Shown here piece after piece: positions 18,517 to 28,036 of a DNA stretch of 64,000 nt (its first letter is position 1; each line of letters starts with the position of its first letter). A program made the translations under genes and the position numbers. A model generated the notes under the pieces. The model was not told the origin of the DNA, did no database searches, and saw nothing but the letters and a program-made list of their open reading frames with translations. Source of the stretch: Bifidobacterium santillanense (GTDB lineage Bacteria > Actinomycetota > Actinomycetes > Actinomycetales > Bifidobacteriaceae); contig NZ_JAFEJS010000005.1 in the NCBI RefSeq assembly GCF_018555385.1, positions 1 to 64,000 of the forward strand, written 5' to 3'.

Positions 18517-19806
18517 ATGACGACCCTCCTCGTATTCGCGCACGAGATGCGCAAGATCTGGCGCCCCACGACGCTGCTCCTCCTGGCCGTCGTCGGTCTC
18601 GCCTGCGGCATCCCCCTGCTGCAGGGGAGCGTCGACAGCCTCAACGCGCACGGCAACGTCACCACGCGCGACGAGATCGCGCTGATCCGCGCCTACGGCC
18701 CAGTCATCGACGAGGACGCGCTCGCCGGCATGCGGCGCGACCTGCCACGTCTCGAGCGCGCACTCGCCGCCGACATCGCCCGCGACAAGCGCTCCGCGAC
18801 ATACGGCGTCACCGACTACGCGTCGTTCAACGCCGTCAATACGCGCATGTCGCGTGACTGGAACGCCGCCGCGGAACGGAAGGATCCGGACACGACGGTC
18901 TACAAGCGATGGTTCGACTATGCCGCCGACATCGGCGACCTCGACAGCTACCACGCGGTCGACGTACGGCGGACGTACCTGCGGGCGGGCATCCCCTCCG
19001 CCTTCGATCTCAAGGCGAACACGCTCGGAATGCTCGACATGATGGGCGACGCCGAAAGCGGCAGTCCCGCCTCCTACCGGCGTTACGTGCATGACGCCCG
19101 GCTGCCGGAGCGGATGCAGCGCCGGCTCGACGAACTCGATGCCCAACGCGGGCGCACCGGCTATCTGGCGACCGCATGGGGCGCGTATTACGAGACGATG
19201 GGACTGATGGGCATCATGTTCGCATGGATGCTTGCCGCCTCGCTGGCGCTCACCCTGCCGCTGCCCGTCCGCGACCGCGCGCGGCGCATGCGCGCCCTGC
19301 AGTGGGCGAGCCGTACCGGCCGCGGCGTGCAGCGCGTGCAGATGTCGGCCGTCGCGGCGAGCTCCCTGATCGTCTCGCTCGCGACGACCGCGCTGTTCGC
19401 CGCCCTATGGCTGCCGCACGTATGGCCGTATCTCGCGACCCCGGTATTTGGCGCCATGTCGGTGCTGCCGTGGTTCGACCTGACATCCGGCCGGTACCTG
19501 CTCGCCGTCGCCGCGCTCGCCGTCGTGCTGTGCGTCGCGTCCACGATGCTGATCGTGTGGTTCATACGATGCTTCGACGGCATCATCCGCGTCCTGCTGG
19601 CCGCGGTCCCGCTGGCCGTCGCGCTCGCCGCGGTCGTGATCCGGCTGGTCCTGTACCGCACGTTCCTGTTCGACAACCGGATGTCGATCGCCCTCGATCT
19701 GCCCGGTACGGAGATTGTCCTCGCGGCGCTCGGCGCGTTGTCCGCGACGGCGCTGTGGGCGGTCGCGAACCGCCGCATCCGCCACGCCGAACTGACGCGC
19801 GATTGA
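18517..19806 (+). CDS. ABC transporter permease protein (second)
   Basis: A 429-residue protein with the same plan as the preceding permease: one N-terminal helix (about 18-36), a long polar extracytoplasmic loop rich in Asp/Arg/Tyr (about 37-225), then five helices. The ATG at 18517 has AGGAAAGGAA upstream. The 221 bp between the two permeases look non-coding even though the frame stays open. Together with the ATPase it probably forms a heterodimeric exporter or an ABC complex that removes antimicrobial peptides. Confidence 0.8.
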   Translation: MTTLLVFAHEMRKIWRPTTLLLLAVVGLACGIPLLQGSVDSLNAHGNVTTRDEIALIRAYGPVIDEDALAGMRRDLPRLERALAADIARDKRSATYGVTDYASFNAVNTRMSRDWNAAAERKDPDTTVYKRWFDYAADIGDLDSYHAVDVRRTYLRAGIPSAFDLKANTLGMLDMMGDAESGSPASYRRYVHDARLPERMQRRLDELDAQRGRTGYLATAWGAYYETMGLMGIMFAWMLAASLALTLPLPVRDRARRMRALQWASRTGRGVQRVQMSAVAASSLIVSLATTALFAALWLPHVWPYLATPVFGAMSVLPWFDLTSGRYLLAVAALAVVLCVASTMLIVWFIRCFDGIIRVLLAAVPLAVALAAVVIRLVLYRTFLFDNRMSIALDLPGTEIVLAALGALSATALWAVANRRIRHAELTRD

Positions 19807-19864
19807 GATCGGGGTCCGATACCTGGTCCGCCTCGTCGGCGGAGCCGGGCCACGAACCCCGATC
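19807..19864. terminator. Long hairpin between converging genes
   Basis: GATCGGGGT (19807-19815) pairs with ACCCCGATC (19856-19864), with a further GGTCCGCCTC/GGCGGAGCC stem inside. It lies between the ABC cassette and the convergent nitroreductase. There is no clear T tract, so function is likely but unproven. Confidence 0.45.
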
Positions 19865-19875
19865 GACTCACTGAT

Positions 19876-20661
19876 TCACCTGTGGATGAACAGGCCTCCG
19901 TCGCCCCAGGCCCACTGGCCCTGACCGGCGCCGATCTGGAAGTGCAGCTTGGCGATGCCGAGGTCGTTCAGGGCCCAGTGTTCGTCGCCCGCGGACGGGT
20001 CGATGTGCGCGGCGGCTGTATCGGCGTCCGCGTCGTACGAGAACGTGACCGGCTGGCGGTTCATCGCGCTCGGCGCCTTCATCGCCGCCTCGACGCCCGC
20101 GCGGAACCACTCCGGCGCGGCCGCGCGCTCGTCGTCGGTCATGCCGGCGGTGAACTCCTCGTACGACTTGGTCGGACGGTGCGTGCGCTGGACTTCGACC
20201 AGCTCGTCGTAGCTCTCCTGCAGACGCTCCAGATGATGCTCCGGGTGTCCGATGACGACGCCCAGATAGAGCTCCTCGTCGCGCCTGACGTGGCAGTGCC
20301 GCGCCGCCTCGGCGCGATCCCAGGAGCCGGCCACCCACAGCGTGCCGAGACCACGCAGCGTCGCCGCCAGCACGACGCGCTCCGCATAGAAGCCGGCGCG
20401 CTCTTTGGCCTCGTCGTCGTCCTTCGGACCCACGATCGCCAGATAGTTCGCCGCGTTCTTGAGGTGCCCGGACGCGTTCGCCTCCGCGAACACCTGAGGC
20501 CGGTCGCGCACCAGCTGGATGTGCAGTCCTGAGAGCAGGTTGATCGGGTCGAGCGTCATCTCGAGCTGTCGCGCCGCATCGTCGTCGATGGGATCGGAAT
20601 CGTAGGAACGGATCGCGGTGCGGATGTTCACCGCGTCAATCAGTTGCGTATGTTCAGCCAT
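19876..20661 (-). CDS. Nitroreductase family protein
   Basis: A 261-residue FMN-dependent oxidoreductase-like protein. The N-terminus VNIRTAIRSYDSDPIDD, the central VLAATLRGLGTLWVAGS and the RAAAPEWFRAGVEAAMKAPSAMNRQPVTF region fit the subgroup with two half-domains. It probably uses NAD(P)H to reduce quinone-like or nitroaromatic substrates; the natural substrate is unknown. The start is ATG 20661 or 20670, without a strong ribosome site. The frame is open upstream through palindromic element P3, but that part is not coding-like. Confidence 0.82.
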   Translation of the reverse strand: MAEHTQLIDAVNIRTAIRSYDSDPIDDDAARQLEMTLDPINLLSGLHIQLVRDRPQVFAEANASGHLKNAANYLAIVGPKDDDEAKERAGFYAERVVLAATLRGLGTLWVAGSWDRAEAARHCHVRRDEELYLGVVIGHPEHHLERLQESYDELVEVQRTHRPTKSYEEFTAGMTDDERAAAPEWFRAGVEAAMKAPSAMNRQPVTFSYDADADTAAAHIDPSAGDEHWALNDLGIAKLHFQIGAGQGQWAWGDGGLFIHR

Positions 20662-20670
20662 ACCCGCCAT

Positions 20671-21066
20671 TATCGCACCAAAGCAGGGGAAACGGCCGAG
20701 GACGATCGGTCGCAGGCCGGCGATCCGATGATTCCGACGGTCAGATGCAACCGAGCGCCGGCCGGAGATGGCTACGGCAAGACGCAACCGAGCGTGGGGC
20801 GGACTTCCCCTGTTCGCGACCGTAGGCTTGGCCGAGCGGCCTGGAGCGTGTCGCGAACAGGGGAAGTCCGTCCCACGCGGTCGCCTGCACATACCCGCGC
20901 CCACGCGGTCGCCTGCACGCATCGTCTACGCGGCGCACGGCCGACGACATAGCCGACGACCCTGCAAACGTAGTCACAACACGTGGAACAAATCCCGCTT
21001 CATGGGATATCTCGGCGTAGGATGCTTGATAACGAACATCTCACGACATGAGAGGAGAGGTCAACG
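20671..21066. other. Intergenic region containing element P3
   Basis: No gene is visible between the divergent nitroreductase and polyphosphate glucokinase. The centre is occupied by the palindromic element at 20793-20877. The last 60 bp carry the ppgK leader. Confidence 0.7.
20793..20877. repeat. Palindromic element P3
   Basis: 28-bp arms (20793-20820 with 20850-20877, one mismatch) enclose a 29-bp core (20821-20849) identical to that of P2 and nearly identical to that of P1. The arm sequence is unrelated to the other copies. Confidence 0.87.
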
Positions 21067-21834
<768 letters not shown>

Positions 21835-21847
21835 CGTCATCGAAGCC

Positions 21848-21885
21848 GGCCGCCCGGGGTAGAACCGCTCCCCGGGCGGCCTTTT
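21848..21885 (+). terminator. Rho-independent terminator of ppgK
   Basis: Perfect 12-bp stem GGCCGCCCGGGG (21848-21859) with its complement (21870-21881), 10-nt loop, then TTTT. Confidence 0.92.
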
Positions 21886-21916
21886 CATGCGCACGATGCG
21901 AGATACAGTGGACCCT

Positions 21917-23131
21917 ATGACCGTTCATTTCTCCTCCCGCGTGGATATCTCCGACCCCAATCCGATCGCCGCCGCCGAGGCCAGGGTCAGGGCCGCCGGC
22001 GTCGCGCTCGGCAAACTCAACGACTCCAATCCGACCCGTCACGGGCTCGCCCCGGCGCAGGTGCCGGGCGTGTACACCGCCGAACCGCGCGGCCCCCGCA
22101 CAGCGCGCGAGGCGCTGGCGCGCTACCTCAACGACGTGGGCCGGTTCGCGGTGGACGAGGCCGCCCATGACGGCAGACCGTCCGCCCCGACCGTCGACCC
22201 GGACTCGCTCTATCTGCTCAGCTCCACGTCCGAAGCGTACTCGTGGCTCATCAAGCTGCTGTGCGACGCCGGCGACGCCGTGCTCGCCCCCAAGCCCGGC
22301 TATCCGCTCATCGAATCGATCGCGCGGCTCGAATGCGTCGACACGATCGAATACCAGCTGCAGTTCGACGGCTCCTGGTTCATCGACACCGCCGCCATCG
22401 AACAGCTGCTCTACTCCGAGGAGGGCGAGCGCATCCGCGCGCTCGTGCTCATCAACCCGAACAACCCCACCGGCTCGTACGTCAAGCCCGAGGAGCGCGC
22501 GACGCTGGTCGACCTGTGCCGCGAGCGCGGCGTCGCGATCATCGCCGACGAGGTGTTCTACGACTACTCGCTCGAGCCGTTCGACGGCAACGCGCGGCTC
22601 GCGGGGGAGCGCGGCGTGCTCACGTTCGCGCTCGACGGCTTCTCCAAGATGCTCGCCGCCCCGCACGCCAAGGTCGGCTGGATCCGCGTGTCCGGCCCGG
22701 AGAACGACGTGTTCGAGGCGCAGCGCCGGCTCGACGTCATCGCCGACGACTACCTGCCGATGAGCGACATCATCGCCGCGCAGCTGCCGTCGCTGCTGAG
22801 CGTGGCGCCGCGTCAGGTCGTGCGCGTGCGCGACCGCGTGCACGGCAACCTCGCCACGCTGCACGCGATGCTGGAGCGCGACGAGCACGGGCTCGTCGAC
22901 GTGCTGCGCGCCGAGGGCGGCTGGAACGTGCTGCTGCGCGTGCCAAGCGTCATCGACGAGAACGAGCTCGTGCTGCGCATGATCGAGACGCATGGCCTGA
23001 CCGGCCAGCCCGGCTACTTCTTCGACATGACGTCGAACGGGTATCTCGCGATCTCGCTGCTGCCCGAGCCGGACGAGTTCCGCCGCAACGTGCAGGCCGT
23101 GCTCGACACGGTCGCCGCGATGCTCGCCTGA
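21917..23131 (+). CDS. Pyridoxal-phosphate-dependent aminotransferase, class I/II
   Basis: A 404-residue fold-type-I PLP enzyme similar to aspartate/alanine aminotransferases. NPNNPTGSYVKPEE, the ADEVFYDYSLE PLP-ring Asp/Tyr and the Schiff-base lysine in DGFSKMLAAPHAKVGW are all present; LINPNNP is typical. The substrate cannot be assigned. I start it at ATG 21917 (MTVHFSSRVDIS) rather than the in-frame ATG at 21887, which overlaps the ppgK terminator. The next gene converges four bases downstream. Confidence 0.85.
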   Translation: MTVHFSSRVDISDPNPIAAAEARVRAAGVALGKLNDSNPTRHGLAPAQVPGVYTAEPRGPRTAREALARYLNDVGRFAVDEAAHDGRPSAPTVDPDSLYLLSSTSEAYSWLIKLLCDAGDAVLAPKPGYPLIESIARLECVDTIEYQLQFDGSWFIDTAAIEQLLYSEEGERIRALVLINPNNPTGSYVKPEERATLVDLCRERGVAIIADEVFYDYSLEPFDGNARLAGERGVLTFALDGFSKMLAAPHAKVGWIRVSGPENDVFEAQRRLDVIADDYLPMSDIIAAQLPSLLSVAPRQVVRVRDRVHGNLATLHAMLERDEHGLVDVLRAEGGWNVLLRVPSVIDENELVLRMIETHGLTGQPGYFFDMTSNGYLAISLLPEPDEFRRNVQAVLDTVAAMLA

Positions 23132-23135
23132 CGGC

Positions 23136-23927
23136 TCAGTCCGTCGCCTTCGACTCCTCGTATTTGCGGCGGATGAGGTCCATGTAGAACGCGACCGCGT
23201 CCGCCGGGGAGCCGTCGAAGACGACGGCTCCCGCGTCGAGCACCAGCGTGCGGTCGATCGCGTACTCCGGGCGGACGATCATGTCGGTGTCGTGCGTGGC
23301 GACGATGACCTGCTTGTCGTAGGTGAACAGCGCCTCGGCCACGTGTCGCGTGCCGATCTCGTCCAGCCCCTTCGACGGCTCGTCGGCCACGATCGCCGAC
23401 GGGTCGAACGCGAGCGCCGCCGCGATGGCGAGCAGGTGGCGCTTCTCCGAGTCGAGCTCGGCGGCCTTGGCCTGGCGGATCTGCTGCAGGCCGAAGTGCG
23501 CGAACAGGTTGCCGATGCGCGCGCTGCGCTCGGCATCGGCTATCTTGTGCCTCTTGAGCGACTCGTCGACCGCCTTGACGATGTTCTCGGCGCGGTAGAA
23601 CGAATTCGGGATCTCCTCGCGGCGCACCTTGCCGACCCATTCGTCGACGGTCCTGAGGTCCTTCTTCGATGACGTGTCGAGCGTGATCCCGGCCCCGCAG
23701 AGCGTGACCGATCCGGCCGTCGGTCTGAGCGAGCCGTCGAGCAGCCCCAGCAGCGTCGACTTGCCCGAGCCGTTGAGCCCGATGATCGCGACGCGCTTCT
23801 CGGTGATCGTCAGATCCGCGGGCGCGAACCCCACGTGCCCGTCGTCGTACGTGTGCCCGGCGCCCGCGAGCGCGAACGTGACCGACGCCGGCTTCGGCGT
23901 CGCCTTGCGAGAAAAGAAAAAGCCCAT
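23136..23927 (-). CDS. Orphan ABC transporter ATP-binding protein with degenerate signature
   Basis: A 263-residue ATPase subunit related to ECF/cobalt-biotin ATPases. Walker A is GLNGSGKSTLLGLLDG and Walker B AIVADEPSKGLD, with THDTD as the switch histidine. The ABC signature is unusual: LDSEKRHLLAIAAAL in place of LSGGQ. No transmembrane or S partner is adjacent, so it may serve a shared ECF system or have a regulatory role. Start ATG at 23927; the frame remains open upstream into the next gene only because of high GC. Confidence 0.82.
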   Translation of the reverse strand: MGFFFSRKATPKPASVTFALAGAGHTYDDGHVGFAPADLTITEKRVAIIGLNGSGKSTLLGLLDGSLRPTAGSVTLCGAGITLDTSSKKDLRTVDEWVGKVRREEIPNSFYRAENIVKAVDESLKRHKIADAERSARIGNLFAHFGLQQIRQAKAAELDSEKRHLLAIAAALAFDPSAIVADEPSKGLDEIGTRHVAEALFTYDKQVIVATHDTDMIVRPEYAIDRTLVLDAGAVVFDGSPADAVAFYMDLIRRKYEESKATD

Positions 23928-23980
23928 GGCACCCACTGTAGTAAGTGCCATGGGCCATGCCGCGCTTCGGCTCGAAGGCG

Positions 23981-25649
23981 TCAGGCGAAGTAGAAGCCCT
24001 TGAAGTCGTAGTGGTAGACGCGGTAGATGTAGCCGGTCGAGAGCTTCATCCTGTACTGCGCCTGCAGGTTGCCGTCGTCGTCGTACACGCCGAAGACGCC
24101 CTGCATGCCGGTGTCCACGAGGTTGACGGAGTCGGTGATCTCCTGCGAGGAGCTCACGTACGGGGAGTACGGCACGTCGAAGCTCTGCACCTCGGTGTAG
24201 GTGCCGGCCTTCTCGTCGACCAGGTACTTGCGGAACTGCGAGTTCGAGTCCTTGTCCTTCGAGCTCTGCGCGGTGGAGATGCCCTTGATCGTCGTCCAGT
24301 CGAAGTCGGGGCGGGTCATCGCGTAGCCGAAGTTGTTGTCGAACATGTAGATGTAGTACTGGCCGTCGGGCAGGGACGGGTCCTCCTCGTAGGTGATCGA
24401 GTGCTGGCCGCCGGTGTCGCCGAAGTCGCCCACCTTGGTCAGGAACGACTTCTGGTACGAGGTGCCGTCCCACACGGTCGGCTCGCCGATCATGTAGTCG
24501 AGCTTCGGGGTGCCCTCGATGTCGTCGACCTTGATGATCGTGGAGGTCTCGCGCGCGGAGAACAGCGCGGAGCCGTCGGGCAGCAGCTGGATCGTGTTGA
24601 AGTGGATCCAGTCCCAGCGGTTCTTGGCCGTCGGGTCGGACTCGTCGATGCCGGAGTGGTCGGTGGAGGCCTTGTAGTCCGGGAACATCTCGCCGAAGTC
24701 GATGAGCTGCGTGACCTTGCCGGTGGTGGTGTCCACCTTGATGACCTGGTCCTGCACCGCGTGGTCGGAGCGCGTCAGATCGGTCGCCAGCGACACGATG
24801 TTGCCGTCGGAGTCGAGCGCGTAGTCGTGGTGGAGGATGAACCGGTCGCCCAGGTTGATGATCTTGACGAGCTTGCCGAGGCGGTTCATGCCGACGAAGT
24901 GCTTCGTCGAGGCGGAGAACCACATGAGGCCGTCGTCGTCGAACAGCAGGCGGTGGGAGCGGTAGTACATGACCGGCACCTCGCCGCGCACGACGCCGTT
25001 GACGTCGTAGTAGAACATGAAGTCCTGCTCGTTGGAGTCGTTGCCGAGGATGGCGTACAGGCCGTCGCCGAGCGCCTGCGTGGCGGTGTCGGTCGGGTCG
25101 ACGGTCTGCTCGAGGCGGACCTCCTCCTCGCCGGAGGAGCCCGGCGCCCTTGTGGGTGATCTCCTTGGTCGCGACGGTGTCGCCGTTCTCGTCCTTGAGC
25201 GTGAGCGTGATGGTGTTGTTCACCTCGGGGATGAGGCCCAGCACGAGGAACTCGTGCGTCTTGGAGTAGTCGTCGCCCTGCTCGGCGGTGGCGGAGAAGT
25301 CCGGATATCCGTCGGCGTGGACGGTGTAGGAGACGTCGGTGGCCTCGTCCGTGGTGAAGTAGACGTACAGCGACGTGGTGTTCGTGCCGTACGGGTTCTC
25401 CTTGACGAACGGATCGTCGAGTGTGGCCGCCGCCTTGTCGCGTTCGGCGGTGAGCTGATCGTCGGCCATCTGCTGGTAGTCGGTGGTGTACACGTTCGCG
25501 ATGCGCGCGTTGAGACGCTCGACGCGACGTTGCTTGATCGACGCGTTGACGTTGTCCTGCGTGAACAGGCACAGTCCCAGCGCGATGGCGAGCGTGACGG
25601 CCGCGGCCGCGATGCGTACGACGATGTGTTTGGTTGCGGTGCGCTTCAT
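23981..25649 (-). pseudogene. Arylsulfotransferase-like gene with a one-base frameshift
   Basis: Homologous to arylsulfate sulfotransferase (ASST) proteins, which move sulfate between phenols without PAPS. The N-terminal part (25649 to about 25145) has a membrane anchor (residues about 11-30) and an extracytoplasmic domain to DENGDTVATKEITHKGA. The remainder continues in another frame as SSGEEEVRLEQTVDPTDT, then MFYYDVNGVVRGEVPVMYY and the propeller-like QHSITYEEDPSLPDGQYY, ending at 23981. The break is at a run of three G (minus strand) near 25140-25142, where one G too many would explain it. It could be a real inactivation, slippage or a sequencing error. The total length otherwise matches an intact gene of about 555 codons. 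Confidence 0.8.
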
Positions 25650-25795
25650 GAAATGGTTTCGACTTTCGTTACGGGGAAGGTACGAATGTTATCGATTTGT
25701 GTAGAACCACTTCATAGTATGCGCCCACCCTTGGAATTCTTGGGGTTTCGCTGGGCGCACAGGCCGTGTCCGCTGGATGTTCGCTGGGAGCGCGT

Positions 25796-27958
25796 CTATG
25801 CCAGGAACCAGGAGGCCACGTCGTGGAACATCCTCGGGTCGCCCGCGATCATCGCGTCCTGACGGCCGATCGTGAAGCAGGCGAGCAGGCCGACGAGCAG
25901 CGAGAACATGAGCAGCGCCGCCACCGCCAGCCGTGCCAGGGCGCGCACGCGGGCCCGGCCCGGACGGGCCGCGTCGCCGCTGCCGCCCGTCGCGCGCAGC
26001 AGCCCCGGCAGCGCCGCCAGCGCGAACAGCCACCCGAAGTCGCACATGTACCGCCAGCCGAGCCCGGCGTTCGCCGTGTCGAACACGACCAGCGCCAGGG
26101 CGAGCGCGAGCGCGCCGAGAAGGAACGGCGTGCGCGACGGCACGGGGCCGTGGATGCGCCGCCGTCCGGTGAGGAACGGCAGCGCGAACGCGGACAGCAG
26201 CAGCGGGCACATCGCGAACAGGCCGCCGACCATCGGTTCGGTGTACGACCACGAGGACAGCGGCGTCGGGGAGAGCGACAGCCAGGGGAACGAGCCCATG
26301 AACCGCAGCGGCAGGAACAGGTAGTAGCCGATCATCGCCGGCATGTCGGCGAGCGGCTCGCGGAATCGCGTCATGTCCGTGACGGTCATCTGGTAGGCGG
26401 TGCCGAAGTCGAACGGCGAGCCGAAGCGTGCATGGTTGTACGCCATGAGCGGCACGAGCGGCACGAGCGCGGCCGCGACCACCACCCCCGGCGCACGCAG
26501 CGCCTTGCGCCACGGCACCTGACCGGCGGCGAGCCCCGCGGCGAGCGCGCGGATCTGCGGCCAGAACAGCGGGAAGCCGAGCAGCGCGGCCAGACAGAAC
26601 GTGGGGCGGCACCCGAAGTTCGCCGCGATGCACAGCGCGCCCAGAGCGAGGCGTGGCAGGGAGAGCGCCGGCGCCGATCCCACCTGCCATCGGTCGGCCG
26701 GGTTGAGCGGGCGTTTGGCGGTCTGCGCGCCGACCCACAGCCATAGTCCCAGCGTCGTGAGCGCGAGCGAGGCGGCGAACGGCACCGAATAGAAATTCGT
26801 GCGGTAGAACAGGTAGCCGTAGTTCGCGGCCAGCGGCACGAAGGCCATCGCGATCAGCGCGGCCGCCACCGACGCGCGCGGGGCGAGCCGTTTGACCAGG
26901 CGCACCACCAGCAGCCAGGTGCACAGCAGCGCGAGGAACATGAGCAGATGCATCGCCGCGCCGCTCGGCAGCATCCGGCCGGTCACCAGCCGGTAGGGAA
27001 CGAAGACGGCCACCGCCGGCAGCACGCCGAAGTACGTGTACCAGTGCCCGCCGTACAGCGCGTGATCCCAGTAGATCGGGGTCACACCGTCGGCGAGCAG
27101 CCGTTCGCGCGTCGTCACGTCGTATGGGTTGGCCGCCGACGCGAGCTCCCGCGGCACGTCGAGGTCGAGCCACGCATGCCCCTCGAGCAGCGAGTCGGCC
27201 AGCCGCCCGTACTGTTCGAAGTCGTAGGTGTACCCGCCCGCCGTGTGGAAGACCAGCGGCCCCGCGTAGATCACCTGCCATGCGATGTTCGTCGCCGCGA
27301 ACACGGCGAACGGCGCGAGCAGCGCGACGAACCCCCATCGCTGCGCGCGGCTCGACGGGTCCAGCTCGATCCGCCACAGCCTCGACCACGGCCCCAGCGC
27401 GGCGGCCAGCAGCAGCGCGCCCGCCATCAGCGCGACGCGCAGCGGATCGAACGAGAACGGGACGCGCACGTTCGCGCGCACCGCCTCGATCGGCACGACC
27501 GACCCCTTCGCCTCCTCGATCCACACGCGCAGCGTGCCCGCGCCGTGCACGGGCAGGAACAGCGATCGCGCGGACAGCGGCGAGACCGTGCGCGAGGCCG
27601 CCTCGTCGCCGTCGACCGAGGGCCGCAGATGGATGACGCGCAGCGAATCCTGCTTCGGCGTCAACGTGTCGATGCGTGCGAAGCCGGAGGTGCCGTCCGC
27701 CTCGACCTCGAGCCACGCGCCGGTCGGATCGGTGATGCGCAGCTGACCCGTGTCCGTGCGCGTCAGGCCCGGTCCCAGCGTGTTCTCGTATGCGGCCGAA
27801 TCCATGCTCGCGCCGAGCGTGCGCCAGAACGGCAGGTTGAAGGCGACGCATTCGAGCAGCAGGACGGCCAGCACCGCGGCCAGCACGGCCGCGACCGCGC
27901 GACGATGGCGGCCCAGGGCGTGCGAGAGACGGGGGAGGGGGCGGGAGAGATGAGACAC
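25796..27958 (-). CDS. Large polytopic membrane protein, glycosyltransferase-like topology
   Basis: A 720-residue protein. One N-terminal helix (about 20-40), an extracytoplasmic domain (about 45-170) and then about twelve hydrophobic segments to the C-terminus. The plan resembles GT-C polyprenyl-sugar transferases, but no catalytic motif could be assigned, so function is open. Expected at the cytoplasmic membrane and possibly involved in cell-envelope glycan assembly. Transcribed alone, divergent from the 1164-residue orphan. Confidence 0.72.
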   Translation of the reverse strand: MSHLSRPLPRLSHALGRHRRAVAAVLAAVLAVLLLECVAFNLPFWRTLGASMDSAAYENTLGPGLTRTDTGQLRITDPTGAWLEVEADGTSGFARIDTLTPKQDSLRVIHLRPSVDGDEAASRTVSPLSARSLFLPVHGAGTLRVWIEEAKGSVVPIEAVRANVRVPFSFDPLRVALMAGALLLAAALGPWSRLWRIELDPSSRAQRWGFVALLAPFAVFAATNIAWQVIYAGPLVFHTAGGYTYDFEQYGRLADSLLEGHAWLDLDVPRELASAANPYDVTTRERLLADGVTPIYWDHALYGGHWYTYFGVLPAVAVFVPYRLVTGRMLPSGAAMHLLMFLALLCTWLLVVRLVKRLAPRASVAAALIAMAFVPLAANYGYLFYRTNFYSVPFAASLALTTLGLWLWVGAQTAKRPLNPADRWQVGSAPALSLPRLALGALCIAANFGCRPTFCLAALLGFPLFWPQIRALAAGLAAGQVPWRKALRAPGVVVAAALVPLVPLMAYNHARFGSPFDFGTAYQMTVTDMTRFREPLADMPAMIGYYLFLPLRFMGSFPWLSLSPTPLSSWSYTEPMVGGLFAMCPLLLSAFALPFLTGRRRIHGPVPSRTPFLLGALALALALVVFDTANAGLGWRYMCDFGWLFALAALPGLLRATGGSGDAARPGRARVRALARLAVAALLMFSLLVGLLACFTIGRQDAMIAGDPRMFHDVASWFLA

Positions 27959-28036
27959 CCCATCATTCTATAGGCAGTTATTCTCTAGGCGTCACGCCCG
28001 CCCCCCATGTCTGGTTGCGTTGAAAGAATGTGAGGC

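Noticed and set aside
23136..25649. Apparent 837-codon gene joining the arylsulfotransferase N-terminus to the ABC ATPase
   Set aside because: The middle is read in the wrong frame. The ATPase has its own ATG at 23927, and the sulfotransferase continues in the other frame after a one-base shift.
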